From Shinisaurus crocodilurus (taxonomy: Eukaryota; Chordata; Lepidosauria; Squamata; Shinisauridae), in assembly GCA_021292165.1 (NCBI GenBank), contig CM037879.1:19615525-19679524 (forward strand): a stretch of 64,000 nucleotides of DNA. Reading direction: 5' to 3'. Each line of letters starts with the position of its first letter. Within the stretch, counting starts at the first letter, position 1. A program made the translations under genes and the position numbers. Shown one piece after another: positions 10,917 through 19,959 of this stretch. The notes below the pieces were generated by a model that saw only the letters and a program-made list of their open reading frames with translations, did not search any database and was not told the origin of the DNA.

Positions 10917-11600
10917 AGCCTATGAAAGAATAACTATGATAATTTCCATGTGCAATACTCTGTTTATGTATTGGTTCAAGTTATACTGTCAAAAGATGAT
11001 GTTTTTTTTCGTATTTGTTTGGTTTTTTTTTGTTATAAAAAAACAGATGTAGACCTATATTAAGCTGTACTAAATTGCCTGTATAGTTCTCTTAAACTCT
11101 ATGCGGAATGATAGAGATGGGGAGCGGGGGTTGGGCAGAAGAAAAGGAAGGGCCGTCATTGGCAGAACTAAGCACAGGTGATCAGCTCAGAGACGCAGGG
11201 CCCCCTTCCTTCTCAATCTATCTCTGGGGCATGGGAACAGCCTCACCAAGATGGCTTCTTCCCTCACTCCTCGTGCTCAAATAATGTGAGACGCCCTGGG
11301 CCATACGGGAGGAGTTCCATGCCAGTGGTAGGGTGGCCACGAGTCCTCCTTTACTGAGGACAGTCCTCTCTTTGAAGGGCTGCCAGAGGACCCTCCTCTA
11401 GATGAAATACCTCTGTTTGAAGGGCTGCCCAGTCCAATTCCAGCTTAAAGTCAAGGAGCCCTAAGAACTCTTGCCCATCAACGGTGAGCACCTGGATGGC
11501 AGACTGAATGGACAGGCCACCTGGTCACAGTCTTCCCGACTATGATGAGATGTACTGTATTTCTATTTAAATGATAATTATCGTTTCAAAATGTGCACCT
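10917..11600 (+). repeat. Block duplicated in inverted orientation at 34.0-34.95 kb
   Basis: 11050-11573 is nearly identical to the reverse complement of about 34046-34580, down to identical long strings such as CTCCCCATCTCTATCATTCC. The left part (10917-10975) is more diverged. The right half overlaps a TAGGGTGGCCA element. Confidence 0.85.
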
Positions 11601-11704
11601 ATACATACAAATTGGCTTATGCAAATTTTATGCAAATCACTGTCTTGTCCTCTATTTTGGCGATGCGTTCCCTCCTTTTTGGCGATGTGTAAGTGGCCAC
11701 CCTG
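11329..11704 (+). mobile_element. TAGGGTGGCCA hAT-like non-autonomous element (copy 1)
   Basis: TIRs are TAGGGTGGCCAC and GTGGCCACCCTG. Flanks GCCAGTGG and GCCACTAG agree at 6 of 8. The interior carries tandem-like AGTCCTCT / TTGAAGGGCTG units. Related copies lie near 20.0, 21.8, 34.1, 36.4, 53.6 and 57.8 kb. Confidence 0.6.
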
Positions 11705-11715
11705 GCCACTAGACA

Positions 11716-12060
11716 GGGCCAGCGTCAGCACCCAGCATCCATGGGCAGCTCCCAGGGCCCCAATACCTGGCATGACCCACTGCTGATGCCTGCCCTGGGT
11801 CCCCCATTAAAAAAGGTTTTGGCTCACTGCTTTGAGCAGTGCTGGTCTTGCTGCCCTATTAATTTCCCTCAATGCCCCTGTCGTAACGTCACTCAGGAGC
11901 ATTCTGGGAAATTAAAATGGGTGGCTAGACTGAGTACTGCTCAGAACGCTGCTGCCTCCCACCACCAGGTAAGACTGAGGGGGTCCAACGACAAAGGAGG
12001 AGGCCCACCAGAGGTCACATTGCCCGGGGCTCCCTCAAATGGGGAGCTGCCCCTGCCAGT
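11716..12060 (+). mobile_element. CAGGGCCAGCGTCAGC hAT-like element
   Basis: It starts CAGGGCCAGCGTCAGCA and contains CATTCTGGGAAATTAAAATGG and GGTGGCTAGACTGAG, which recur at 32.9-33.25 kb and 43.9-44.9 kb. The right end is poorly defined. The open frame across it is fortuitous. Confidence 0.5.
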
Positions 12061-13931
12061 GAAGAAAACATGCCCCACTTTCCAAAAGGGACAACGGCAT
12101 GGAGAGGAGTCTAGCATGGGCTCCTCCCAGATGGCCTGGAGCTTCTTAGGTTACCGAAGGAGCATGGAGCAGAGCAACATCGCAGCGGCTCCCACACCAC
12201 AGAAGTAGCTTAAGAAGTTGGTCCAAGTTGCCTTCTCAAAAGGACAGATGAGATTAGCATCAGTTTTGCGTCTGGCTGTTCATAGCCACTTTTAGCGATG
12301 ATGACATTCAGTTCCATTACGTTGGTGTGGTTGTTTTTTTTAAAAAACTCAGGTGTAATTATTATATATACATATACATACATACATGCATATGTATATG
12401 TATTCATATGATGATTTCAAAATATTAAATATATGCTATGTCAAGTCATGTGTTGTCTGGCTTACCAATGTAATAATGGATCAAAACCTTCTAGAATAAT
12501 TTAATTTATCTTTGTTAAAAATGTAAGGGCTGGGGGCAGGGGGATAAAAAGCCCCCCTAGCTTCTGGAGTGGAAGCACAGAGACGTCACAAAGGTTTCAT
12601 CATCTCATTATTTTATGTCTATTATATTGGGAGGGGGGTTAAATAGTGTAAAACCGCCCGTTAGTCTTCTGTGTGGTAATACCCGCTCTGTGTATTTCTG
12701 CCACATGTTAGCTTTGGACATCCAATGCAAGAACTGACAATGCTAAGTGGTATTTTCTATAGGTGAATGGCAGTTTTGGAGGTAGCAACTAGCAAGTGGT
12801 CCTCTGAAGCTGCCCAGATATTAGCTAGAACTATTGTACAGTGCACTACTGTTTGTATGGAATGAGAGGCCTTGATACAAATTGGGATTGGCCTTTTTCT
12901 TTTCTTTCTTTTTAAAGGAAATAAGTGCATTCCGCAAAGTGTTTGTAAGCAAACTTGTGGAGTGTGTGACTCCCTCATTCCTGGCATGAAAAATCTCTAA
13001 CGAGCATTTGTTCTAAAAATGCCCCAACAGCCACATTTTGTTTTTTGGGATGCTGAGTAGAAAAGCCAAAACCTTAGCATGGACAGATATATGAAAACTG
13101 CAGTCCTGAAGGCCTTTGCCTCTATCCAGAAAGAGAGGTCCATGCAGGTAAATGGCCTTTTGGTTGGTGTTTCCAATGCAAACACATCCCCATCTGCATC
13201 ACAATGCTCATCTGAGCCCAACTGAATTGTCTGGATGCATCTTTTGATAGAAATGGGTCTGTGTATCAGCATCCAGGGCCACCAGATGGTATACATGACA
13301 ACACCAGGATTGGAGATCAATGGGATTTAAGCAGACTATTGCAGGTATTGCAGTCTTCTTCAGCACAAGTTAATTCAATTCAAGTAATTTTCTGCTCAGC
13401 AGGTTTTGTCTTTTACCTTGGACTTATTTAAAATGAAGACGCTGTTACATTTCCTCCTCTCCTTTAAAGTTTTTCCATCTGTTGGGTGGGAACAGGAGGG
13501 CTGTGTTAAAGGTATGCAAAATGCCAAACAAACGAAAATGGAAGAAATCAGGATATTTTCACTTTCTCTATTTTTTAGAAACACTATTTAGTGAGAATGT
13601 GTTTCCCCCCCCCCCATACAGTAAAAATGACACCATCTCTCAAAAAAGGCTTTAAAAGAGAGCAAGAGAGACTTCTTTTGAAATTATGTGCAGAATAGTT
13701 CGGGGGCCGGGGGGGGGGGGGAGAATACAAACTGTATTCAGTTTTACAGGAGTGGGGAGGTGTTTTTTTTGTTTTTGTTTTTAAATTGTGAGGCTTTCTT
13801 TGTACAGATTTTTTCTTACAGTTGTAATTTGAATCTCTTGCCACTCATTAGGGTTATTTCATTGTAGCCATTATTACTGTGCCAAATGTACTGTATTCTA
13901 AAGGATGTGAATGTGTACTGTTTCAGAACCT

Positions 13932-13937
13932 AATAAA
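13932..13937 (+). terminator. Candidate poly(A) signal AATAAA
   Basis: A canonical AATAAA follows a repeat-poor stretch. It is followed within about 30-50 bases by T- and GT-rich sequence (TTTTGCG, AAGTGTTTT), the usual layout of a cleavage site. Other AATAAA-like strings in the region lie in AT-rich repeats and are less convincing. Assignment to PRKCE is inference. Confidence 0.4.
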
Positions 13938-14007
13938 TACAATGATGTTAAAAACTTACTTTTGCGTCTCCCACAAGTGTTTTCAGAGGAGGAATGAACA
14001 GAATGCA

Positions 14008-14216
14008 GCAGGGGAGGCTGGTGGTGACTCCTCTTTCAGTGGGGCTCCTTTTCCATTACAGGTTTTGCGGGTTTTATTTGGAGCTTCATAGGGGCTATCC
14101 ATGGTGCTGATGAACTCCACCCCCAAAACAGGTTCACCATCATGCAGCACCATGGAGAGCTCCTAGGAAGCTCAGAATAAAACCTGCAAAACCTGTAATG
14201 GAAAAGAAGCCCCACC
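14008..14216. mobile_element. Fold-back hAT-like MITE (CAGGGGAGGCTGGTGG)
   Basis: Arms at 14039-14086 and 14170-14215 are inverted copies (GGGGCTCCTTTTCCATTACA and its complement). A smaller inner palindrome spans TCCATGGTGCTG and CAGCACCATGGA. Just downstream of the candidate poly(A) site. Confidence 0.6.
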
Positions 14217-14285
14217 GAAACAGGATACATTAACAGTGTGGTATAGTTGTAAATTTTGAAGCGCACGAACCCCCATAGCTGTGCC

Positions 14286-14700
14286 CGGAGGCAGTGCTAG
14301 GTACCGAAAAGCTCTGGGGCTCAGGCCCACAGGACCCCCAAAAAAGCACAAATTTGCATATGCTAATTTACATATGCTCTAAAGTCTTCTGCCTCTCTCT
14401 CTCTCTGTGTGTCTTTAAAAGACCCTGCCTCCTAATGATACCCCTATTTGTAAAAAAGGATGTATGGACAGGGGGGGGAGGCATTTGATTTCAGGGGGGG
14501 AAACCAGGCAGAAAGATTCAAGGGGGGCGGCAGCAGGAGGTGAAGCCAGCTAATCCAGGGGGATCAGATGCAACAGAGATCCTCAGGACCCCTGTACCTT
14601 TATTTCATCAAGTTCCCGTGGGGAGCTGGGTGGTGGGGCAGAGGGCCTCCCAGAGATTCGGGGCTCCAGCCCTAGTGATCCACCCCCTAACAGCGTCTCC
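14286..14700 (+). mobile_element. CAGRGGCRGTG hAT MITE (copy 1)
   Basis: It matches the 31.2 and 57.1 kb copies throughout: GGCAGTGCTAGGTA start, TTTGCATATGCTAATTTACA, GGATGTATGGACAGG, GTGGGGCAGAGGGCCTCCC, and a CCCCCTAACAGCG end. The target duplication is not clear in this copy. Confidence 0.75.
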
Positions 14701-14824
14701 AGCCACACACCCCCAGAGAATCCATAGTCGCTTGCCGCCTGTTTTTCTAAACTCGAAGGAGTGAACACTCTGGTTCAAAACATGGTAAAACACAGAAATC
14801 CAAAAACAACAAACATCATCATCA

Positions 14825-14985
14825 TGTGGCTCATGCTGGCTCAGCTTGTCTGAGTGTGAAAAGCTAAGCAGGGTCAGGCCTGATTATTACTTGGATGGGA
14901 GACCCCCCCTCTAGTTTCCTGCAATGAGCAGGGGGTTGGACTTGATGGCCTTGTAGGCCCCTTCCAACTCTATGATCCTATGATC
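14825..14985 (+). mobile_element. 5S-derived SINE with CR1-type tail (copy 2)
   Basis: Same head (AAGCTAAGCAGGGTCAGGCC) and tail as copy 1. It is followed directly by a GAT/ATC-rich stretch leading into the next repeat. Confidence 0.85.
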
Positions 14986-15002
14986 ATCTTCATCATTATC
15001 AC

Positions 15003-15035
<33 letters not shown>

Positions 15036-15415
15036 TTACAGTTTGTATACCGCTCCATATCAAGTAGATTCCGGAGTGGTGAACAATAAAAAGATAAAAA
15101 CAGATAAACAAAAACTATGCATTGAAAACAAAATAACATTGTAATGGTGGTTGGACAGCAGAGAAGGCTTCCCGGAACAAGGAGGTCTTCGGCAGGCGCC
15201 GAAAGGAACACAATGTCGGAGCCTGCCTGACCTCCAGAGGCAGGGAGTTCCACAGAAATGGAGCCACCACACTGAAGGCTCTTCTCCTGGTGGACTCCAA
15301 TCGGGCCATAGGTCCGTGAGGAACCACCAGGAGAATGTCTTCTGATGACCTCAGCGACTGGGAAGATTGGTATTGGAGGAGGCACTCTCTCAGGTAACCT
15401 GGTCCCAAATGAACT
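15003..15415 (-). pseudogene. L2-type LINE 3' end (RT C-terminus and tail)
   Basis: On the minus strand an open stretch (15408-15115) encodes RRAFSVVAPFLWNSLP followed by FRRLPKTSLFREAF, the usual C-terminus of vertebrate L2-clade reverse transcriptase ORFs. Its 3' tail runs into an (ATC)n array at 15003-15035. It is strongly 5'-truncated with no RT catalytic core, so it is a dead copy. Confidence 0.7.
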
Positions 15416-15487
15416 ACGAATTATGTTTACGAGACATGATGGCAGTTCTGTGCATTGTTACCTGGAAGTAAGCTCCAATGAACTCAG

Positions 15488-16456
15488 CAGGGATGTTGAA
15501 GAGTCCTTGGTCCCGAGTCCCGAGTCGAGTCACGAGTCTTTGGACTCGAGTCCGAGTCCTTGGTCCAAAATGGTGAATCACGAGTCACGAGTCACTCCCA
15601 AAGCTGACTCCACGAGTCCCTATTAAAATCAATGGGGGTTTTCCCCAACAAAATAAGGCTACTTCAGATGTGTGGTTTAAATAAATTCAAGGCACAAGTG
15701 TGCCTTTTTATTTCAAAACTCTGCAACTGATTTTGCAAAGAACAGACCAGGCAGAAAAACCCAAAATAACCAGGCAGGCAGAGGAGGCAGGGAACCCCAA
15801 AGCAGGCAGGCAGAGGCCTTTGTCTTGGACAATTCAACTGTTAAACTGGTCAAGAAGAGACCAGGCAGGCAGAGGAGGCTGGGAACCCCAGACAGGCAGG
15901 CAGAGGCAGCCAAACCCAAAATGTCTGAAAGGTTGCATTTTAGAAAAATGATTTAAAAAAATAAACTTGCTGTACTTCCTAAAACTTATCCATGTTGCAT
16001 TTGAGGAACATGATTTTTTCTAAATGTTTGGCCCCCATTCTGGAACGGTGAGATCTCATCACAATTCCACCCTCACTGAACACCCGCTCCACTGCTGATG
16101 AACTTGCTGGAACCAGAAACACACTCACAGCAGCCACACAGAGTAATCTCAGGTCCTTCTTCTGCTTCGCAACACATCAATCAAAATAAATCTTGACACA
16201 CTGTTGGGACTGCACTCCTGGTAGCCGTCCATAGTGGCCGAGCAGCGGCACACCTCGCTTCCATGCGCTCTTCGCTGGCAATCACGCTCCTCTCCACTCC
16301 TTCTGGCACAGCCCAGGGATGTTGAAGAGTCCTTGGTCTCGAGTCCCGAGTTGAGTCTCGAGTCCCATTAAAAATATTGGGACTCGAGTCCGAGTCGAGT
16401 CAGAGGGGGGACTCAGTCCGACTCACGAGTCGAGTCCTTGAGTCGACAAGGACACA
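15488..16456 (-). mobile_element. GAGTC-rich hAT transposon, internally deleted (copy 1)
   Basis: The left end CAGGGATGTTGAAGAGTCC is followed by a dense array of GAGTC/GACTC units to about 15620. The interior holds a hAT transposase remnant on the minus strand. A second CAGGGATG head at 16313 starts the right terminal unit, again packed with GAGTC. The final CATCCCTG terminus seen in copy 2 is missing. The segment 15735-15915 contains repeated AGGCAGGCAGAGGAGGC units. Confidence 0.85.
15979..16176 (-). pseudogene. hAT transposase C-terminal dimerisation domain, fragment
   Basis: A minus-strand frame of 66 codons including stop (TAG at 15981-15979) contains KKDLRLLCVAAVSVFLVPA, then SSAVERVFSEGGIVMRSHRS and LEKIMFLKCN. 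This is the conserved hAT C-terminal (Dimer_Tnp_hAT) signature: SSxxERxFSxGG and a terminal LxFLKxN. Known: the region mediates transposase oligomerisation and contributes to the catalytic fold. An upstream in-frame TGA at 16177-16179 and the missing N-terminal body (BED finger, RNase-H-like D residues) show it is non-functional. It lies between the two GAGTC-rich ends, which identifies the superfamily of the whole element. Confidence 0.85.
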
Positions 16457-16920
16457 GGATAAGAGTGTGTGGGGGTGGAAATGGAAGGGCCATCATTGGA
16501 CTAACTCCTTTGTACTCAGCTGTTGAATGTGTTCACAGCTGAGCAAACTATTGTGTAAACCAAGACGAAAATCAATTAATCTTCAATTAAAACAAAGAAG
16601 AACACTTTGTTGCCCACGCTAGATTAACACTCCAGAGTGTTCTTACCTGATCTTTGGTTATCGTACATGTTTGCTCATGCCAAAGACCCAATGGAGGGTT
16701 GTTCTACGTAGATTTTTCAGTTGTGAAAGGCAGGCAATTAGAAGTCTACTTACACATTTATGGTGATTAAAAAGATAAACTCTATGGTCAGTAGTAAAGT
16801 TTAACTTAAATGTTTGACTTTCAGAAGCCTATTCAAATTGTGGGGATATGCCACTTTTTACTACCTCTCAAGAAAGTTCTACAGGATATTCCAGTGCAAT
16901 AAAAATCAAGCATTAGATTT
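16457..16920. other. Repeat-poor intergenic block
   Basis: AT-rich single-copy-looking sequence with AATCAATTAATCTTCAATTAAA. No gene or repeat recognised, apart from a short resemblance of 16480-16510 to 11140-11160 (GGAAGGGCCATCATTGG). Confidence 0.5.
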
Positions 16921-17092
16921 TCATAGATTTCATAGACCATAGAGTTGGAAGGGGCCTACAAGGCCATCGAGTCCAACCCCCTGCTCAGTGCAGGAAACTA
17001 GAGGAGGGGTCTCCCATCCAAGTAATAACCAGGCCTGACCCTGCTTAGCTTTCTACACTCAGACAAGCTGAGCCAGCATAAGCCACAGGCCT
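16921..17092 (-). mobile_element. 5S-derived SINE with CR1-type tail (copy 3)
   Basis: Reverse-complement copy: CATAGAGTTGGAAGGGGCC tail first, then GGTCTCCCATCCAAGTAATA and CCTGACCCTGCTTAGCTTTC. Confidence 0.85.
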
Positions 17093-17125
17093 GTATCCAT
17101 ACATAAAATCACGATCACTTCCAGA

Positions 17126-17544
17126 TAGGGACTGGAGCCCAGCCCGGCACCTGACTCACTGGGCGCTTGGCGAGTGCTCCCGCCGCGCAAGCCAAGCTGA
17201 GCCTCCAGCTAGCGCCAGCTGAGGCGCTCGCCGGACTTCTGGGTCCCTGACTCTACGTCGTCTAAGTGGAATATAGCATAGCATGTGTTAAAAATGGCCA
17301 CAATTTGCATTAATTAGGCCGTTTTTAATGTATACTATGCCATTTTCTATGGAAATGATGTAGCTTACATTGTATTCTACGTAAAAAACGTAGCACTGGG
17401 GACCCAGAAGTCTCTTTCTGAGGCTCGGCTCACAAGAACGCGAGGCAAACTGGGGAAAGGTAGGTCAGGCGGAGCTCGGGGGGGGTTTAGCCCAGTGAGT
17501 TCATCAGACTTCCACCCCGCTATCGAGCTCCATGAACATCCCTA
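17126..17544. mobile_element. hAT-like element with TAGGGA/TCCCTA ends
   Basis: The element TAGGGACTGG...AACATCCCTA is flanked by CTTCCAGA at 17118-17125 and 17545-17552, a perfect 8-bp duplication. GACTTCTGGGTCC near 17234 is inverted at 17400 (GGACCCAGAAGTC), so the interior also folds back. No coding sequence. Confidence 0.7.
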
Positions 17545-17836
17545 CTTCCAGATAGAGGCTAAATAAATAATGTCTTGAAGTGCTAACTGACGACAATATG
17601 ATTCCATGCAGGCTATCTGTTTATTTAGGGAATTTACATGCCACCTTTCAGGGCAAAGCCCTCGTAAAGCAGCTGACAGTATTATTTAAAACAACATAAG
17701 AAAATGTTTTTTTAAAAAAACCCATATAAAAGAAATCCGGTTCCAAACTAAAAACAGGAGTACAGTAGTTGCAAACCCAGCATGCAACACCTCAATAAAA
17801 CACAGCTGAAATGTACAATTCTTTACAATATGTTTA

Positions 17837-18300
17837 GGGTGCAACCCTATGGCCATCTAGACAGAGTCCAGATGGCCATAGGATAATTCGGAGTCCCAGC
17901 CAGTTCTGACCTCGGAAATTTGCTCCAAGGTTGGAGCTGATAGCTGGGACTTCAGACTCAGTGCCCTCCCTCCGCCCTCACAGCCAGGCACAGAAAGAGC
18001 CACGCCAACTGCGGCTCCACGGTCAGAAGAATGACCTCAGGGATGGAGCTTTGTGGGTGGGGAGGAGATGGGCGCTCCCAGCACATGCCGTGTCCTGCCC
18101 GTGCCTCAGCCTCCTCTCCTCTCCTCACGCTCCAGCGCAAAACACTTAGATGGCCGAGATTGGCCGTCTAAGTCTTTTGCAGGGTGGAGAAGGGCAGAGG
18201 CCACCTGCACCTCCGCGCTCCTTCTGCCCTCCATAGGATGCCCGTAATCCTCCAAGTTTGGAGGGCTCTGGGCAGCCTCATTGGATCAACTGAACTGTCA
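17837..18300 (-). mobile_element. Long GGGTGCAATCC-type element (copy 1)
   Basis: Left end TTTA then GGGTGCAACCCTATGG; right end GGGCAGCCTCATTGGATC. It matches 26.7-27.1 kb and 41.3-41.9 kb in opposite orientation (CATAGGATGCCCGTAATCC). GC-rich interior, non-coding. Confidence 0.65.
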
Positions 18301-18304
18301 AACA

Positions 18305-19157
18305 TCCATGTAGATGGGGCTATACACATACCTCTTTCAGGAAAGAGCTCCAAAGAAGTGGGGCCATCACTGAAAGGACCTTTTCTCCAGGGATGTTGAA
18401 GAGTCCTTGGTCTCGAGTCACGAGTCGAGTCACGAGTCTTTGGACCCGAGTCTCGAGTTCGAGTCCGAGTCCTTGGTTCAAAATGGTGACTCACGAGTCA
18501 CGAGTCATGAGTCACTCCCAAAGCTGACTCCACGAGTCCCTATTAAAATCAATGGGGGGTTTTCCCAACAAAATAAGGCTACTTCACACTCAGAGCAGCC
18601 ACACAGAGTAATCTCAGGTCCTTCTTCTGCCTCTCCCAAGTACGCAACACATCAATCAAAATAAATCTTGACACACTGTTGGGGCTGCACTCCTGGTAGC
18701 CGTCCATAGTGGCCGAGCAGCGGCACACCTCACTTCCATGCGCTCTTTGCCGGCAATCACGCTCCTCTCCACTCCTTCTGGCACAGCCCAGGGATGTTGA
18801 CGAGTCCTTGGTCTCGAGTCCCGAGTCGAGTCTCGAGTCCCATTAAAAATATTGGGACTCGAGTCCGAGTCGAGTCAAAGGGGGGACTCAGTCCGACTCA
18901 CGAGTCGAGTCCTTGAGTCCGAGTCCCCATCCCTGCTTTTCTCTAGTGCCTGTCAATGTGATGGACCTCTATGGTGGGCCTGCAAGCAGGCCCACCATAG
19001 GTCGATCTTAAGTTAGGGGCGGGCCATATGGGTGCAGGCTGTCCTTCACAGAACTTGGTCCCAAACTGTTTAGGGCTTTAAAGGTCAAAACCAGCACTTT
19101 AAATCAAACCTGGAAATGAATAGGCAACCAATGTAATTGGCATAATATTAGCTGAAT
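18305..19157 (-). pseudogene. L2-type LINE fragment, split by a hAT insertion
   Basis: On the minus strand, sequence near 19136-19040 encodes LHWLPIHFQV then FKVLVLTFKALNSLGPSS, the L2-clade RT C-terminal landmark. The other half (18305-18379) continues the same LINE on the far side of the element at 18388-18935. A Tigger-like MITE abuts its start. Confidence 0.65.
18388..18935. mobile_element. GAGTC-rich hAT MITE (copy 2) with perfect 8-bp TSD
   Basis: TIRs are CAGGGATG (18388) and CATCCCTG (18935), flanked by CTTTTCTC at 18380-18387 and 18936-18943. At least a dozen GAGTC units lie within the first ~150 bases and a similar cluster lies at the right end. The interior is a remnant matching 16110-16310 of copy 1. 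A second internal CAGGGATG at 18789 marks a nested terminal unit. Confidence 0.9.
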
Positions 19158-19158
19158 A

Positions 19159-19414
19159 CGGAAATGCCTTGGGGATTGCAAGTAACTTGGTTTGAGAGTG
19201 TTTTGCAAGACAAGCAACATTTTTAAATATTTATTTATTTATTTTTTAAACTTGATATACAAGCGACGTCTTGCAAGACAAGTGCTGTAGTACGGCTTAA
19301 ATTAAAAATCTCTGTACACATTTTGGGGGGGGGGATTTCATTTTGATATAAGAGTGTTTTGGATTACAAGCACGTTTCCGGAACGAATTAGGCTCTCAAT
19401 CCAAGGCATGACTG
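19159..19414. mobile_element. TA-flanked Tigger-like MITE, copy 2
   Basis: Inverted relative to copy 1. It ends CGGAAATGCCTTGG and CCAAGGCATGACTG and is flanked by TA on both sides. It contains ACAAGTGCTGTAGTACGG. Confidence 0.8.
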
Positions 19415-19582
19415 TATGCGCTCCAAATGCCAGGCCCCTTCAAGCAGCCCAGCAGCTAATCGTGGGCCTTTTGAGAGATCTGGGAAGGAGCCAGCAGTTG
19501 GATACCTGTATATAAGGCACCTAATGGTCTCCCTCATTGGTAATGGTGGTGGTGGGGCATATGCAAAAAAAGGGTGGGGGGA

Positions 19583-19850
19583 GAACAAGTTCTCAGGATG
19601 CAAATTCTTTAATATTTTTTTACAAGTGGAGGAGCCCGACGCGTTTCGGCCTATGGTTTTTTTAAGGCCTTCCTCAGGGGGTTGTGAAAAGATGTCTGCA
19701 GAATTCTTCAACAACTAGAATGTCTTTCACAGTTTGTTAGTGGCGACTCAAAGGCCTTAAAAAAACCCATAGGCCGAAATGCACTGGGCTCCTCCACTTG
19801 TAAACAAATATTAAAGAATTTGCATCCTGAGAACTTGTTCTCTCCCCCCC
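19583..19850. mobile_element. Fold-back pair of Penelope-like terminal repeats with hammerhead-like motif
   Basis: The left arm GAGAACAAGTTCTCAGGATG...GTGGAGGAGCCC and the right arm (complement, ending GAGAACTTGTTCTC) are inverted around a spacer of about 75 bases. GGAGCCCGACGCGTTTCGGCC is the type of motif found in long terminal sequences of Penelope-like elements (from memory). Only terminal sequence is present; no RT or GIY-YIG domain was found. Confidence 0.55.
19630..19684 (-). ncRNA. Hammerhead-ribozyme-like motif (minus strand)
   Basis: On the minus strand the order is CCCC, CTGAGGA, A, GGCC, loop, GGCC, GAAA, CGCGTC, GGG. This fits CUGANGA / helix II / GAAA / short helix III / GUC cleavage site of a type I hammerhead. 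One extra A lies between CUGANGA and helix II, and helix I is only about 3 bp. Activity is therefore uncertain. Confidence 0.4.
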
Positions 19851-19959
19851 TTTTTAAATTGCTATTGGATGCTTATCTCCTCCTGTTTTTGCCGGTGGTG
19901 GGGCATAGCCTAAGTGACGGAGCCTCCTCAGGGATATTGCAGCCCAGCACTTGGGTGGC

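Larger units (their letters stand above)
4311..13950 (+). other. PRKCE: Probable PRKCE 3'UTR, extent uncertain
   Basis: The sequence after the stop at 4310 is non-coding. T-rich, repeat-poor tracts (4311-4650, 8640-9500, 12400-13950) alternate with inserted MITEs, which would suit a long UTR. The distal limit rests only on one good AATAAA near 13932, so a nearer poly(A) site is possible. Within it, 5340-6000, 7540-8270, 9600-9880 and 10090-10500 show nothing recognisable. Confidence 0.4.

Noticed and set aside
11693..12208. 171-codon open frame
   Set aside because: It spans a TAGGGTGGCCA element end and a CAGGGCCAGC hAT. No codon bias or domain.
18388..18560. CRISPR-like or satellite reading of the GAGTC cluster
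   Set aside because: Units are 5-8 bases with irregular spacing, no spacers, and lie inside a hAT with TSDs.
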